The notes: generated from the sequence alone by a model not told the origin. A stretch of 64,000 nt of DNA from JACDAE01 sp963717195 (GCA_963717195.1 CAVQVR010000021.1:620001-684000), one strand, 5' to 3'; positions 44,380-53,994 are shown, numbered from the stretch's first letter. Numbers and translations: made by a program.

Positions 44380-44976
44380 GGTTCTTTCTTTCTTTAGCGA
44401 GGCCGAATTTTTTACTATGGACCCGACTGCACAACTACCCGCCTGTGTGTAAGACACATAACAAGAACAGGAGAGAAACAGTAGAGGGAGTGATTGAAAA
44501 CCCTTCAATCATACAAATGCTCTATTAAAGGCGCAGAGAAGCCTTTTTCAGGAGCGTAGCCCCGCTTGCAGCACGATTATAACATAGCCTGTTCATGTAT
44601 GCAACAGTACCATTTCCGCATTTCCGTTTTTCCCCCGTATTAAAAGAACAGACAATTGAAAGGTTATTAACACCTCGGCTCTCTATTGTCAGACATAGCG
44701 ATCAATGTTATAATAGCGTGGTATTGGTGACTTCTCGCTGATGTGTATACTCTGTCCATGCTCTCTAAGCAGGAGGAGTGAGACACCAAAAGGAACATCA
44801 TAGCCCACGGCCACCGTGGGACAATTTTTGTGTAAGCCGCAAAGAACTTATTGATAGAGCATCTAGCGGCATCTGTTATGCAGCGTCGACAGTTGTTGAT
44901 GCTCCACCTGCTCTGGCAAAAGCGTTTTTCGCAAGCGCAATGACCAGAAGCATACCCAAAGGAAGGAGGCTGCTTC
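44380..44976. other. divergent intergenic region, rpmI and rpsF leaders
   Basis: About 600 bases between divergently transcribed ribosomal operons. An overlapping frame at 44778-45188 runs into rpsF in another register and is not a gene. The rpmI leader (44380-44580) is a plausible home for an L20-type autoregulatory fold; none was resolved. Confidence 0.5.
44686..44714 (+). promoter_or_regulatory. promoter of the rpsF-ssb-rpsR operon
   Basis: TTGTCA (44686-44691) and TATAAT (44709-44714) are 17 bases apart, a near-consensus sigma-70/SigA promoter pointing at rpsF. The leader is about 250 bases. Confidence 0.75.
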
Positions 44977-45513
44977 GTGAGTCGAGATTACGAACTTGCA
45001 TTAATCATCAACCCCGAAGTCAGCGAAGAGGAGACACGCGCCATTCTGGATCGTGTCGAACAGATCGTCGCCACTTATGGCGGCCAGATTGTCAGGGTCA
45101 ACCAGTGGGGACGCCGCCGCCTGGCATACCCCATCGAGCGCCACCGCGATGGTTTTTACGTATTCTTCGATATGATTCTGACCCCTGAGACTGTGATCGA
45201 ACTCGAACGCACATTGAAAGTTTCTGAAACGGTTCTTCGTCATATGACCAAGAAACGCGATTCCAAAGTTGTCCAGAAGGAACGCGAGGAGCGTGAAGCC
45301 CGCGCCGCTGCCCTTGCCGCCGCCGCCGCCGCTAATGTAACGGAAAGTCAGGCAGCAGAAGGGGCACCAGTTCCAGCTGAAGCAAACGGCGAGGAGTCTC
45401 CTGATCAGCTAGAGGCAGTTCCAGTGTTGTCCGAGGCAGAGATGGAAGATGTTCCACCAGCCATTGACGACGACGTTCCGCCAGTCGTTGAGGAAGAAAC
45501 CGTCGAAGCTTAG
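44977..45513 (+). CDS. rpsF: 30S ribosomal protein S6 with long acidic tail
   Basis: A 178-residue protein. Residues 1-95 are ordinary S6 (YELALIINPEVSEEETRAILDRVEQIV, WGRRRLAYPIERHRDGFYVFFDM). The rest is a Lys/Arg/Glu-Ala linker and an acidic Pro/Glu/Val-rich tail (DDDVPPVVEEETVEA). Usual S6 has about 95-100 residues; some lineages carry acidic extensions. Start GTG with GGAAGGAGG upstream. It heads rpsF-ssb-rpsR. Confidence 0.93.
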   Translation: MSRDYELALIINPEVSEEETRAILDRVEQIVATYGGQIVRVNQWGRRRLAYPIERHRDGFYVFFDMILTPETVIELERTLKVSETVLRHMTKKRDSKVVQKEREEREARAAALAAAAAANVTESQAAEGAPVPAEANGEESPDQLEAVPVLSEAEMEDVPPAIDDDVPPVVEEETVEA

Positions 45514-45598
45514 TAATTATACGTTTGGGGACGTTCATGTCACCTCTAAGGAAAGTAGAAGTCGGGGTGGGTTTATCACACCGAAGGGATTTTGAGCA

Positions 45599-46009
45599 AT
45601 GAACAAAATTTTACTGATCGGAAATCTCGGGCGTGACCCGGAGATGAGCTACACCCCTAATGGAGTTGCTGTCACAAAATTCTCTATCGCCGTTAATCGT
45701 GTCACAAAATCGCAAGGCGGGGAACGGCAAGAAGAAACTGATTGGTTCAACATTGTTGCCTGGCGTCAACTTGCAGAGACTTGTAACACTTACTTACGTA
45801 AGGGAAGCAAAATATACGTTGAGGGTCGCCTCTCACAGCGTAAGTATACCGACAAAAACAACGTTGAACGTACAGCCCTTGAGGTTGTCATCAGTGATAT
45901 GGAGATGCTTACACCAAAGGAAACTCGTCAGAGTGGTTCATCAGGCTTTGTAGGCGGCAATATCGACGAGAACGATGCACTTGGAGACCTGGACGAGCAC
46001 CCCTTCTAA
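45599..46009 (+). CDS. ssb: single-stranded DNA-binding protein
   Basis: A 136-residue OB-fold protein: MNKILLIGNLGRDPEMSYTPNG, WFNIVAWRQLAETCNTYLRKGSKIYVEGRL. The C-terminal acidic tip is DALGDLDEHPF, a variant of DDIPF that recruits repair proteins. It is in the conserved rpsF-ssb-rpsR order. Confidence 0.95.
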   Translation: MNKILLIGNLGRDPEMSYTPNGVAVTKFSIAVNRVTKSQGGERQEETDWFNIVAWRQLAETCNTYLRKGSKIYVEGRLSQRKYTDKNNVERTALEVVISDMEMLTPKETRQSGSSGFVGGNIDENDALGDLDEHPF

Positions 46010-46028
46010 AATTTGAAGGAGAAGTTCA

Positions 46029-46322
46029 GTGCAGAAACGCAGTGAATCAAATTCAGGCCCACGCCGAGACCGGCGTGAAGGCCGTGGCGACCGCATGTCG
46101 CGTCGTAAAATATGTCAATTTTGTCACGATCATGTACGCGAAATCGATTACAAAGATGCTGGCCGTTATATGAAACGCTACATCTCTGATCGTGGTAAGA
46201 TTGAGCCACGCCGCAAAACCGGCACATGCGCCAAGCATCAGCGTGGTTTAAGTACAGCAATCAAGCAGGCTCGCTTTATGGCCTTGCTCCCCTATACCGC
46301 AGAACATATGCGTGGCATGTAA
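46029..46322 (+). CDS. rpsR: 30S ribosomal protein S18
   Basis: A 97-residue protein. The core is ICQFCHDHVREIDYKDAGRYMKRYISDRGKIEPRRKTGTCAKHQRGLSTAIKQARFMALLPYT. CQFC plus later CAKH gives a zinc-ribbon version of S18. The N-terminal basic tail is disordered. GTG start with GGAGAAG upstream. Confidence 0.95.
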   Translation: MQKRSESNSGPRRDRREGRGDRMSRRKICQFCHDHVREIDYKDAGRYMKRYISDRGKIEPRRKTGTCAKHQRGLSTAIKQARFMALLPYTAEHMRGM

Positions 46323-46510
46323 CAAAGTAACGCGGCTGCTGGGGCAGTGTTTTTTATAGTTTTTTTAAAGAGGAGGCAAGTGAACAATGCGTTTTTCTTG
46401 TCTCCCTCCTGGTACATTTTCGCTTGACCTTTTAGGGTTTCGTGTCCTATACTTTCCCTTGTTCCCTCTTCCCTGTCCTTCAGACAGAGGTATCCACAAA
46501 GGAATTTTGG

Positions 46511-47935
46511 ATGACTAGTCAGACGGCACGCAGGCCCAATAGTCAGCGGCCCACGCGCTCTGCCAAAGCAAAAAAATATACGAAACAGACGGCACACGTC
46601 GAGGCACGTCGTGATGGCAAACCTCTTATTTTTGGATGGGGAGGCCACCTCTCTCGTAATGAGAAAAATCGACTTCAGCGCCGCGCGGTCTGGACTCTGA
46701 CTGCACTTACTGCATTACTTATTATTGGCGTTGTCGTCGGTTTCTGGGTCGATTTCAATATCATTGTCCCCGCTGAGCCAATCACGACAGTCAACGGTGA
46801 GTCTATCCCACAATCCAACTATCGTAAGTACTTCGCACTTGATGCACAGTTTGAGGCCAATCATATCTATGGACCCAATGGACTGAACACACAAAGCGAT
46901 AACCTTACCAAACAGGTATCCGCTGCGCAAACAGTGGTCACTAACTTAACTAAACAGGTCAATGCGCTCCCCAAAGGCACAAGCAAGCAGCGTACCAATC
47001 TGCAGAATCAACTTAATAGCGCAACGAGCAAGTATAACAGCTTGAATTCTCAGTCCCAGAACATGACGCAGAACATTATTCCTAATGAGATGCAGCTTTT
47101 TACGCAATCACAGTATGGGAACGATGCCGTAAATACCTTGCAGGATGATGTGTTCATTCGCCAATGGCTGGCAAAACAGAGTTCCACGGTGCAAAACCGC
47201 GTAGAGCCATCTAATAGTGCCATTAATAGTGCCATTAAATCCTTTACCTCTAACTTGCCAAAGGCCACTAGCTACAACAAATTTCTGAGCGATAACAGCT
47301 TGAGCAGTAGCGATGCCAGTGCAATGATGGCAGTAATGTTGCGCCGCATCAATATGCAGTCGTACCTGTCATCACTGATTACCTCACCGCTCTACGAAGT
47401 CCATGCACGTGATATCACGCTCAGCACCCAGGCAGCAGCCAACACAGTCCTGAAGCAGCTCAAAAGTAATGGCATCTTCGCTACGATTGCCAAAGCTCAG
47501 TCGGTTGATGCAACCACGAAAGCAAATGGTGGTGATCTCGGCTGGCTGGCCCAGGGCCAATATGCTCAGAACATTGCGTCGAATACAAGTGGCATCGTCG
47601 ATAACTGGATCTTTGATCGCTCACGCAAGCCAAACGAACTAAGTGGCGTCTTGACGGAAAATGGTGCCTATCATATCATCCAGATTTTGCAGATCGATCC
47701 TGCTCGCAAGGTAGATGCGACAACCCTGAGCACGCTGAAACAAAATGCGTTGACATCATGGCTCCTTTCGCAAAAAGGGAAACTCGGTCTGTCCGTCATA
47801 TCAAGCAACCAGAATATGTTGCTTGATCCGTCAAACATACCCAATATCACGCCGACACTCCCGGCCTCGCCGCCCGCGACTGCCACACCAGCCACTACTT
47901 CTGGCGGTAGTAGTGCCCCTGCTAGCGCTCCATAG
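46511..47935 (+). CDS. PpiC/parvulin-type foldase, membrane-anchored
   Basis: A 474-residue protein. A basic cytoplasmic tail is followed by one TM helix (about 61-80, TALTALLIIGVVVGFWVDF) and an extracellular SurA/PrsA-like chaperone part with heptad-like coiled coils (LTKQVNALPKGTSKQRTNLQNQLNSAT). The parvulin domain is EVHARDITLSTQAAANTVLKQL...GGDLGWLAQGQ...GVLTENGAYHIIQIL. The Pro/Ala/Thr tail is low complexity. AAAGGA lies eleven bases before the ATG. It helps exported proteins to fold. Confidence 0.85.
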   Translation: MTSQTARRPNSQRPTRSAKAKKYTKQTAHVEARRDGKPLIFGWGGHLSRNEKNRLQRRAVWTLTALTALLIIGVVVGFWVDFNIIVPAEPITTVNGESIPQSNYRKYFALDAQFEANHIYGPNGLNTQSDNLTKQVSAAQTVVTNLTKQVNALPKGTSKQRTNLQNQLNSATSKYNSLNSQSQNMTQNIIPNEMQLFTQSQYGNDAVNTLQDDVFIRQWLAKQSSTVQNRVEPSNSAINSAIKSFTSNLPKATSYNKFLSDNSLSSSDASAMMAVMLRRINMQSYLSSLITSPLYEVHARDITLSTQAAANTVLKQLKSNGIFATIAKAQSVDATTKANGGDLGWLAQGQYAQNIASNTSGIVDNWIFDRSRKPNELSGVLTENGAYHIIQILQIDPARKVDATTLSTLKQNALTSWLLSQKGKLGLSVISSNQNMLLDPSNIPNITPTLPASPPATATPATTSGGSSAPASAP

Positions 47936-47961
47936 TAACTCGTAGTATATCTCTTGTAGTC

Positions 47962-48001
47962 TTGTCCCCTGTACAGACTTCCAATGAAGTACAGGGGACA
48001 A
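47962..48001 (+). terminator. terminator of the ppiC-like gene
   Basis: Perfect 13-bp stem TTGTCCCCTGTAC / GTACAGGGGACAA with a 14-base loop, followed by AGATTTCTT. It is 27 bases after the stop. Confidence 0.75.
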
Positions 48002-48050
48002 AGATTTCTTAACAATGGTAAACAAACACTAAGGAATAATCGCACTTTCC

Positions 48051-49283
48051 ATGACCAGTATCGCACCCATTAGTACAACTCAGACGTTCCAGACACTCTT
48101 ACAGCCTTCAGAATCAATCCAACGGCTTCTAGAGACAGCTTCACTGTACCTGCATGTCCCGTTCTGCCATACGCGCTGCCATTATTGTGATTTCAATACA
48201 TATGCAGGCATCCTTCCTTTGCGTGAACCATATGTACGAGCTCTACTCACCGAAATAGAGCTCGCTGGCAAGATGGTACAGATCGCTGATAATATGCCCC
48301 GCCGCTCACGCACAATCTTCTTTGGTGGTGGAACGCCTAGTATGCTCAGCGTTCCCCAGATCAGTCGCCTGCTCGAAGCTTGCTTCAAAGCATTTGTGGT
48401 CGACAAGAACGCTGAAATCACACTGGAGGCCAATCCTGGCACACTCTCTCAGGAGCAACTGGAGGGGTTACGCGCGGCTGGCATCAATCGGCTAAGTATG
48501 GGGGCTCAGAGCTTCGATGAGGAACTCCTCAAAACGTTAGGGCGCATTCACTCGCCAGATGAGATTACTCAAGCAGTTCATTATGCGCGTGCCGCTGGTT
48601 TCACCTCGATCAATCTGGACTTTATGTTTGGTTTGCCGGGGCAGACCATGCAGCACTGGCACGATACGCTTAAGCGTGCACTTGAACTGCATCCCGATCA
48701 TTTCTCATTATATTCTTTGATTATTGAGGAAGGTACTCCATTTCATACGTGGGCAGCCGAAGGTCACATTACGCCCGGTGACGAAGATCTGTGTGCAGAT
48801 ATGTACGAATACGCTGATGAGCTTCTACAACACGCAGGTTATATCAACTATGAAATCTCTAACTGGGCCTTGCCGGGTCATCATAGCCGCCACAATCTGA
48901 CCTATTGGCAGAATTTGCCTTATATTGGCATGGGTGCAGGAGCATATTCGAGTTTTGGGAACAGGCGTTTCTCTAATGAGCGTGATCCTCTTGCCTACAT
49001 CAAACAACTCAAAGCAAGACACATTCCCGAGGTTGAGAGTGAAGTCATAGAACATGAGCAGGCCATGGCCGAAACGGCGTTCCTGGCCCTTCGTACCGCT
49101 ATAGGGCTTCACCTTCCCACCTTCGAGCAGCGTTTCGCGCAGTCCTTTGCACAGTTTGTCGGCAATCGTCTACGCATAGTGGAGGAGGCGGGATTATTGG
49201 AACAAGAGGACGGATGGCTGCGTCTGAGCCAACGTGGACGCTTACTTGGTAATGAGGTTTTTCTACGCTTGCTGCCCGATTAG
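48051..49283 (+). CDS. hemW: HemW-like radical SAM protein
   Basis: A 410-residue radical SAM enzyme. CHTRCHYC (Cys39, Cys43 and Cys46) binds the 4Fe-4S cluster; FFGGGTPS and LSMGAQSFDEELLKTLGRIHS are the HemN/HemW landmarks. HemW is now seen as a haem chaperone, not coproporphyrinogen oxidase. The four-Cys motif of true HemN (CxxxCxxCxC) lacks its last Cys, which favours HemW. The ribosome site is poor. recJ follows directly. Confidence 0.9.
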   Translation: MTSIAPISTTQTFQTLLQPSESIQRLLETASLYLHVPFCHTRCHYCDFNTYAGILPLREPYVRALLTEIELAGKMVQIADNMPRRSRTIFFGGGTPSMLSVPQISRLLEACFKAFVVDKNAEITLEANPGTLSQEQLEGLRAAGINRLSMGAQSFDEELLKTLGRIHSPDEITQAVHYARAAGFTSINLDFMFGLPGQTMQHWHDTLKRALELHPDHFSLYSLIIEEGTPFHTWAAEGHITPGDEDLCADMYEYADELLQHAGYINYEISNWALPGHHSRHNLTYWQNLPYIGMGAGAYSSFGNRRFSNERDPLAYIKQLKARHIPEVESEVIEHEQAMAETAFLALRTAIGLHLPTFEQRFAQSFAQFVGNRLRIVEEAGLLEQEDGWLRLSQRGRLLGNEVFLRLLPD

Positions 49284-49300
49284 TGCAAAAGGAAACGCAC

Positions 49301-51088
49301 GTGGACGTATCATCCCAGATGAAAGTACACCCTCTGCTCTCGAAGGAGCAATTTCACGAAGCAGAGGTAGCTGGTATCAGTCGGTTACATGCTCAAATAT
49401 TGAGCAATCGAGGCATCGCGACCAGCGCACAAATGCGGACGTTCATCGCTGCAAAGTACGAAGAGACACCTGATCCGCTTACTCTCATCGATATGCCACG
49501 CGCCGTCGCACGTATACAGCAAGCGTTAGAACAGGATGAACATATTACTGTTTATGGCGACTACGATGCCGATGGTGTCACATCCTCTGCACTCCTGTTC
49601 CGTGCTCTGCGCACCCTCAAATCTCCAACATCTGTTCTCGATTATCACATTCCTCACCGTCTCCGTGATGGCTGTGGACTCAATATACAGGCCCTTGACC
49701 AGCTTAAAGCACGCGGCACACAACTAATCATCACGACCGATTGCGCCAGTTCAGACGTCGAACAGGTTGAATATGCTTGTGCACTCGGTATAGATGTCAT
49801 TATTACCGATCACCATCATCCTCCCACTGAACGTCCTCGTGCTTTCGCAATGGTCAATCCCTGGCGTCCAGACTGTGTATACGGCGAACGTTATCTGTGT
49901 GGAGTAGGAATAGCATTCAAACTTACACAGGCCCTCTATCGAGCTTATAAACGCGCTACAGGGGACGAAATGCAGCTGCTCGATCTCGTAGCGATTGGCA
50001 CGGTTGCCGACATTGCACCTTTGCTGGGGGAGAACCATACTCTGGTGCGCCTGGGGATGCAGCGCCTCAACGCAACACAAAAACCCGGCTTGCGAGCACT
50101 GATCCGCAACGCAGGTTTACAACCGGGAAGGCTTCGTGAGCGTGATATCGCCTATGGACTTGCCCCACGCATCAATGCAGCGGGACGTATGAAGGATGCA
50201 AGCATCGCCTTTGAGCTGCTTACTACAGATAGCGAAGATGAGGCCAACTCATGTGTAGCTGAACTGGAACATCTCAACCGGACGCGCCAGCAGGAGACCG
50301 AAGAGTTGATGCGAAGCGTGCGTGAGCAGGCTCAGCACCAGCCTACAAATTCAGTGATTCTGGTCAGCGGAGACAACTGGCACGAGGGTATTATTGGTCT
50401 GGTAGCGGGCAAGCTGGCCGAAGAGGTCAACAAGCCTGTGATGGTTCTCAGTACGGATAACGAGACACAATTGAGCCGTGGTTCCGCGCGTAGTCAGAAA
50501 GGCTTTAACATTATCGAAGCTCTAGGTGGTTTCGCGGGTCACCTGGAGCGGTATGGTGGTCATGCCCAGGCGGCAGGTTTTACTATTCGTAGTGAACGTA
50601 TCGAAGAGCTGCGCGAACATCTTCTGCAATGGAAGCCTCAGAACGAGTCTACCAAGGCGTTTGTTGATGGTACAGAAATCCCGAACTTAACAGGAGTCGT
50701 CACCGACCAGGAGAACGCTTCACCTCCTGATCCACAGATGGTGGATATCGTCTTCACCAGAATGGAGCGCCTCAACTACGATCTCTATAAGACATTACGC
50801 GTCCTGAGCCCCTTCGGCGCGGGCAATCCCGAACCAATCTTCAGAATGGAGGGACTGCGCCTGCTCGCTATATGGTCTACCGCCAATGGGCAGCACCTAC
50901 GCCTCCGATTAGGTGCAAACACAGGAAATAGCCAGCGCACGGCAACTTTGCTACGTGGTGCTTCAAGGCGTCAGGAGTTGGATGGCATAGAGCGTGTTAA
51001 CGTAGTATTTAGAATTGAGTCGTCGGAGGACGAGAGCAAGCAAGAGATATGGTTGAAGATGTTGGATGTGGAGCCGATCAAAAACTAA
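49301..51088 (+). CDS. recJ: single-stranded-DNA 5'-3' exonuclease RecJ
   Basis: A 595-residue DHH-family nuclease. Motifs: ITVYGDYDADGVTSSAL, LIITTDCASS, IITDHHHPP (DHH), and DHHA1/OB parts with SRGSARSQKGFNIIEAL and GGHAQAAGFTI. It acts in repair and mismatch processing. GTG at 49301 with AAGGA seven bases upstream was preferred to a GTG at 49283 that shares bases with the hemW stop. Confidence 0.93.
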   Translation: MDVSSQMKVHPLLSKEQFHEAEVAGISRLHAQILSNRGIATSAQMRTFIAAKYEETPDPLTLIDMPRAVARIQQALEQDEHITVYGDYDADGVTSSALLFRALRTLKSPTSVLDYHIPHRLRDGCGLNIQALDQLKARGTQLIITTDCASSDVEQVEYACALGIDVIITDHHHPPTERPRAFAMVNPWRPDCVYGERYLCGVGIAFKLTQALYRAYKRATGDEMQLLDLVAIGTVADIAPLLGENHTLVRLGMQRLNATQKPGLRALIRNAGLQPGRLRERDIAYGLAPRINAAGRMKDASIAFELLTTDSEDEANSCVAELEHLNRTRQQETEELMRSVREQAQHQPTNSVILVSGDNWHEGIIGLVAGKLAEEVNKPVMVLSTDNETQLSRGSARSQKGFNIIEALGGFAGHLERYGGHAQAAGFTIRSERIEELREHLLQWKPQNESTKAFVDGTEIPNLTGVVTDQENASPPDPQMVDIVFTRMERLNYDLYKTLRVLSPFGAGNPEPIFRMEGLRLLAIWSTANGQHLRLRLGANTGNSQRTATLLRGASRRQELDGIERVNVVFRIESSEDESKQEIWLKMLDVEPIKN

Positions 51089-51247
51089 TTCTCAACAATA
51101 TCTGATCCATCACTGGCAAGCCAAAAAGGTGTATGCATCCTGACGATCCAGTAGCAGATTCCTCAAATCAACTCAAAAACAGGAAAACCCTATATTGAAA
51201 TTGCCGCTACATGGGCATTTCAATTTAACGTGAAGTAACAACGTATG

Positions 51248-51275
51248 GGGGCAGAGGACCGCAAGCCTCTGCCCC
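51248..51275. terminator. bidirectional terminator recJ / gdh
   Basis: 10-bp stem GGGGCAGAGG / CCTCTGCCCC with loop ACCGCAAG, between the convergent recJ and glutamate dehydrogenase genes. Read on the minus strand, its arm starts GTAGGGGCAGAGG, a further GTAGGGG-type end. Confidence 0.65.
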
Positions 51276-51281
51276 TACATC

Positions 51282-52535
51282 CTATGGATACACCCCACGC
51301 AACTCGGTCGCCTCAGCAACACGCGCCACTGCCAGCAAGTACGCACCCATGCGCAAATTCGTCTGCAGCTCCTTCGCCTTATGACGTGTCGCATAGTAGC
51401 CTCTTGTCATAATTGTTTCGAGCCGATTATTGATCTCGGGCTCATCCCAGAAGAAGCGCTGCAGATCCTGCACCCATTCAAAGTAGCTGACGGTTACGCC
51501 ACCTGCATTTGCCAGAATGTCGGGCACAATCGTCACACCTTTGTCGTAAAGAATCGCCTCGGCATCTGGTGTCGTAGGACCATTGGCCGCTTCAACGATC
51601 AGGTGAGCCTTAACTCGTGCAGCATTGCGCACCGTTAATTGATTTTCGAGCGCGGCTGGAACGAGTATCTCGCAGGGAAGCTCCAATAATTCAGCGTTTG
51701 TCACTCTCTCAGTACCCGGCAAACCGCTCAGATTACCATGTTCTTTTGAGTATCGTAGTGCGGTATGAACATCGATGCCTGTTGGATTATAGACGCCGCC
51801 TTTAATATCGCTCAATGCAACAATCTTGCAGCCTAAATCAGCGAGTAAGCGAGCTGTCACGCTGCCAACATTGCCAAATCCCTGGATCACGACGGCACAA
51901 CGTTCTGGCAGCATATTCAGGTCTTTCAGTGCCTCACGCGTCACAATCTGCACGCCACGCGCCGTCGCTTCCAGACGACCCTCGCTTCCACCAATTGCAA
52001 GCGGCTTACCAGTGATAACGGCTGGTACGGAATAGCCCTGATGCATGGAATAGGTATCCATCATCCAGGCCATCACTTGCGGATTGGTATTCATATCAGG
52101 AGCGGGAATATCGCTGTTGGGACCCATAATAATAGAGATCTCAGTCGCATAGCGGCGCGTCATACGTTCAAGTTCAGTACGGGACATCTTGTGAGGATCA
52201 CAAATGACACCACCTTTCGCGCCTCCAAAGGGAATTCCTACTACTGCACATTTCCACGTCATCCACATTGCCAGAGCACGCACTTCATCGAGCGATACGG
52301 CCGGGCTGAAACGGATGCCGCCTTTGGCTGGGCCGCGCGTGATGTTATGTTGCACCCGGTAGCCCGTAAACATCTCTACGTCGCCATTGTCCATACGCAC
52401 GGGAAAGTTGACAATCAGCTCACGTTTGGGCTTACGTAAGATAGCCCGCATCGCCTGCGGCAATCCTAGCAGTTCGGCAGCCTCATCAAACTGTGCAATC
52501 GCCACATCATAAGGATTCTCGATATCAATAGCCAT
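51282..52535 (-). CDS. gdhA: glutamate dehydrogenase
   Basis: A 417-residue Glu/Leu/Phe/Val dehydrogenase that interconverts glutamate and 2-oxoglutarate plus ammonia. The catalytic lysines are in GGIRF...MTWKCAVVGIPFGGAKGGV, and the NAD fold is VIQGFGNVGSVTARLL. The small, ca. 420-residue NAD-type is typical. ATG at 52535 has GGAGG at a good distance (a longer frame to 52610 lacks support). It lies divergent from arginase. Confidence 0.94.
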   Translation of the reverse strand: MAIDIENPYDVAIAQFDEAAELLGLPQAMRAILRKPKRELIVNFPVRMDNGDVEMFTGYRVQHNITRGPAKGGIRFSPAVSLDEVRALAMWMTWKCAVVGIPFGGAKGGVICDPHKMSRTELERMTRRYATEISIIMGPNSDIPAPDMNTNPQVMAWMMDTYSMHQGYSVPAVITGKPLAIGGSEGRLEATARGVQIVTREALKDLNMLPERCAVVIQGFGNVGSVTARLLADLGCKIVALSDIKGGVYNPTGIDVHTALRYSKEHGNLSGLPGTERVTNAELLELPCEILVPAALENQLTVRNAARVKAHLIVEAANGPTTPDAEAILYDKGVTIVPDILANAGGVTVSYFEWVQDLQRFFWDEPEINNRLETIMTRGYYATRHKAKELQTNLRMGAYLLAVARVAEATELRGVYP

Positions 52536-52858
52536 TTTTAAAAACCTCCATGGTCGTAGCCTATCATAGGCAATTATGCAACACTGCAAAAATGCTTCAT
52601 CGCTCCACATTCCCTACATTTCTTCAGGCAATCGCTCCACATTCCCTACATTTCTTCAGGCATATGAGACAACAAACAGGGCATATGAAAACCCGCCAGT
52701 TTCCAGGCGGGCTTTCCAAGCGATTATGCTATTATTATAGCATTCCAATACTGGCGATAACAAGCATGACGTTCTATCCTTTATAGACAAACACTTCCTG
52801 ATAAGGCTATAATAGCTGTATTAATAACGCTGTTCAACGCTGAACAAGAGGTCCACAC
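52536..52858. other. divergent region gdh/arginase with direct repeat, hairpin and promoter
   Basis: A 32-bp unit (ATCGCTCCACATTCCCTACA followed by TTTCTTCAGGCA) occurs twice head to tail from about 52599 to 52664. A GC-rich hairpin CCCGCC/GGCGGG (52692-52711) follows. TAGACA (52784) and TATAAT (52808), 18 bases apart, are the likely arginase promoter. The direct repeat is about 65-130 bases upstream of the gdh start and could be a regulatory site or a recent duplication. Confidence 0.65.
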
Positions 52859-53749
52859 ATGCAGATACGTATCATTGGTGCACCTATGGACTTAGGCGCA
52901 GACCGACGTGGAGTCGATATTGGTCCCAGCGCGATCCGTTATGCCGGACTCAATGATTCTCTTCATCGTCTTGGGTATACCACGCGTGACATAGGCAATA
53001 TTGCTATTCCTCAGCCTGAAAGCCAGACGGAAGGCAACCCTCAACTCAAATACCTTGAACCAATCGTACGAGCATCTGAAGAGCTAGAGCGCGTGGTCAG
53101 TTCAGCATTTGCAGAGGGAGAGTTTCCACTTATCTTAGGGGGCGATCATAGCATCGCTCTCGGCTCGATCAGTGCCGCTGTACACAAATATAATTCTCTG
53201 GGAGTGATATGGATCGATGCCCACCCCGATTTCAATACCGCTGAAACCACTCCCTCAGGCAATATCCATGGCATGGTTCTGTCTGCATTGACCGGATTGG
53301 GCGATAGCCATCTTACTGCAATTGGAGGGCCGGCCGTACTCAATCCTGCACATATCGCCATCGTCGGAGCGCGAGATATCGATGTCGGCGAACAGAATTT
53401 GCTCCGTACGCATCATGTCCATGTCTTCACTATGTCCGATATCGACCGCAATGGCATCTCCGACATTATGCGCCAGGCCATCAACATTGGTGGACAGAAT
53501 GACAATCCCATCCATCTTAGCCTCGATATGGATGCACTGGACCCACGCGAAGCTCCCGGAGTAGGTACACCCGTACGAGGAGGCCTCAGTTATCGCGAAG
53601 CGCACATGGCAATGGAGATGATAGCCGACACGCATCAGCTCAGCTCAATGGATGTTGTAGAGGTTAATGCCATTCTGGATCGCGAGAATGCAACAGCTCA
53701 ACTTGCCGTCGAGCTAATTCTTTCGGCCCTGGGCAAAAAGATTTTCTAA
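52859..53749 (+). CDS. rocF: arginase/agmatinase family ureohydrolase (probably arginase)
   Basis: A 296-residue dimanganese ureohydrolase. Motifs GGDHSIALGS, WIDAHPDFNT (DAHxD), HGMVL and SLDMDALDPREAPGVGTPVRGGLSYREAH provide all metal ligands. The N-terminus IRIIGAPMDLGADRRGVDIGPSAIR is arginase-like. Arginase cleaves arginine to ornithine and urea. Placement beside glutamate dehydrogenase fits arginine catabolism to glutamate. Confidence 0.92.
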   Translation: MQIRIIGAPMDLGADRRGVDIGPSAIRYAGLNDSLHRLGYTTRDIGNIAIPQPESQTEGNPQLKYLEPIVRASEELERVVSSAFAEGEFPLILGGDHSIALGSISAAVHKYNSLGVIWIDAHPDFNTAETTPSGNIHGMVLSALTGLGDSHLTAIGGPAVLNPAHIAIVGARDIDVGEQNLLRTHHVHVFTMSDIDRNGISDIMRQAINIGGQNDNPIHLSLDMDALDPREAPGVGTPVRGGLSYREAHMAMEMIADTHQLSSMDVVEVNAILDRENATAQLAVELILSALGKKIF

Positions 53750-53838
53750 ATCCGCTTCCGGGAGTATCTGCACGCCAGTTTCCAGTGTGGCATTCATACG
53801 CTCCAGGACGTATACTATTAGGAACACGACAAAAAAGA

Positions 53839-53994
53839 TAACTATTCAGGTCTGCTCGCCACCTGCGGTGGCTCGCCCAGGTTTGGTGTGGACGGTGGGA
53901 TTTGCGGCCTGGGGCCGCAAATCCCACCGTCCACACCAAACGGCTTGCGAAGCACCGTAGGCGCTGAGAAGTCAGGCCCCTACTGAATAGTTAC
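53839..53994. mobile_element. MITE A, copy 2
   Basis: A 156-bp element matching 24981-25141: ends ATAACTATTCAG and CTGAATAGTTAC, the same GCTCGCCCAGGTTTGGTGTG and the same palindromic centre, shorter by a few bases. The flanks CAAAAAAG and CAAAAAGC look like an 8-bp duplication blurred by a slip in the A-run. It is positioned between arginase and the aminotransferase. Confidence 0.8.

Noticed and set aside
44778..45188. Frame overlapping the rpsF start in another register
   Set aside because: It overlaps the S6 gene and has no protein-like sequence; a shadow of rpsF.
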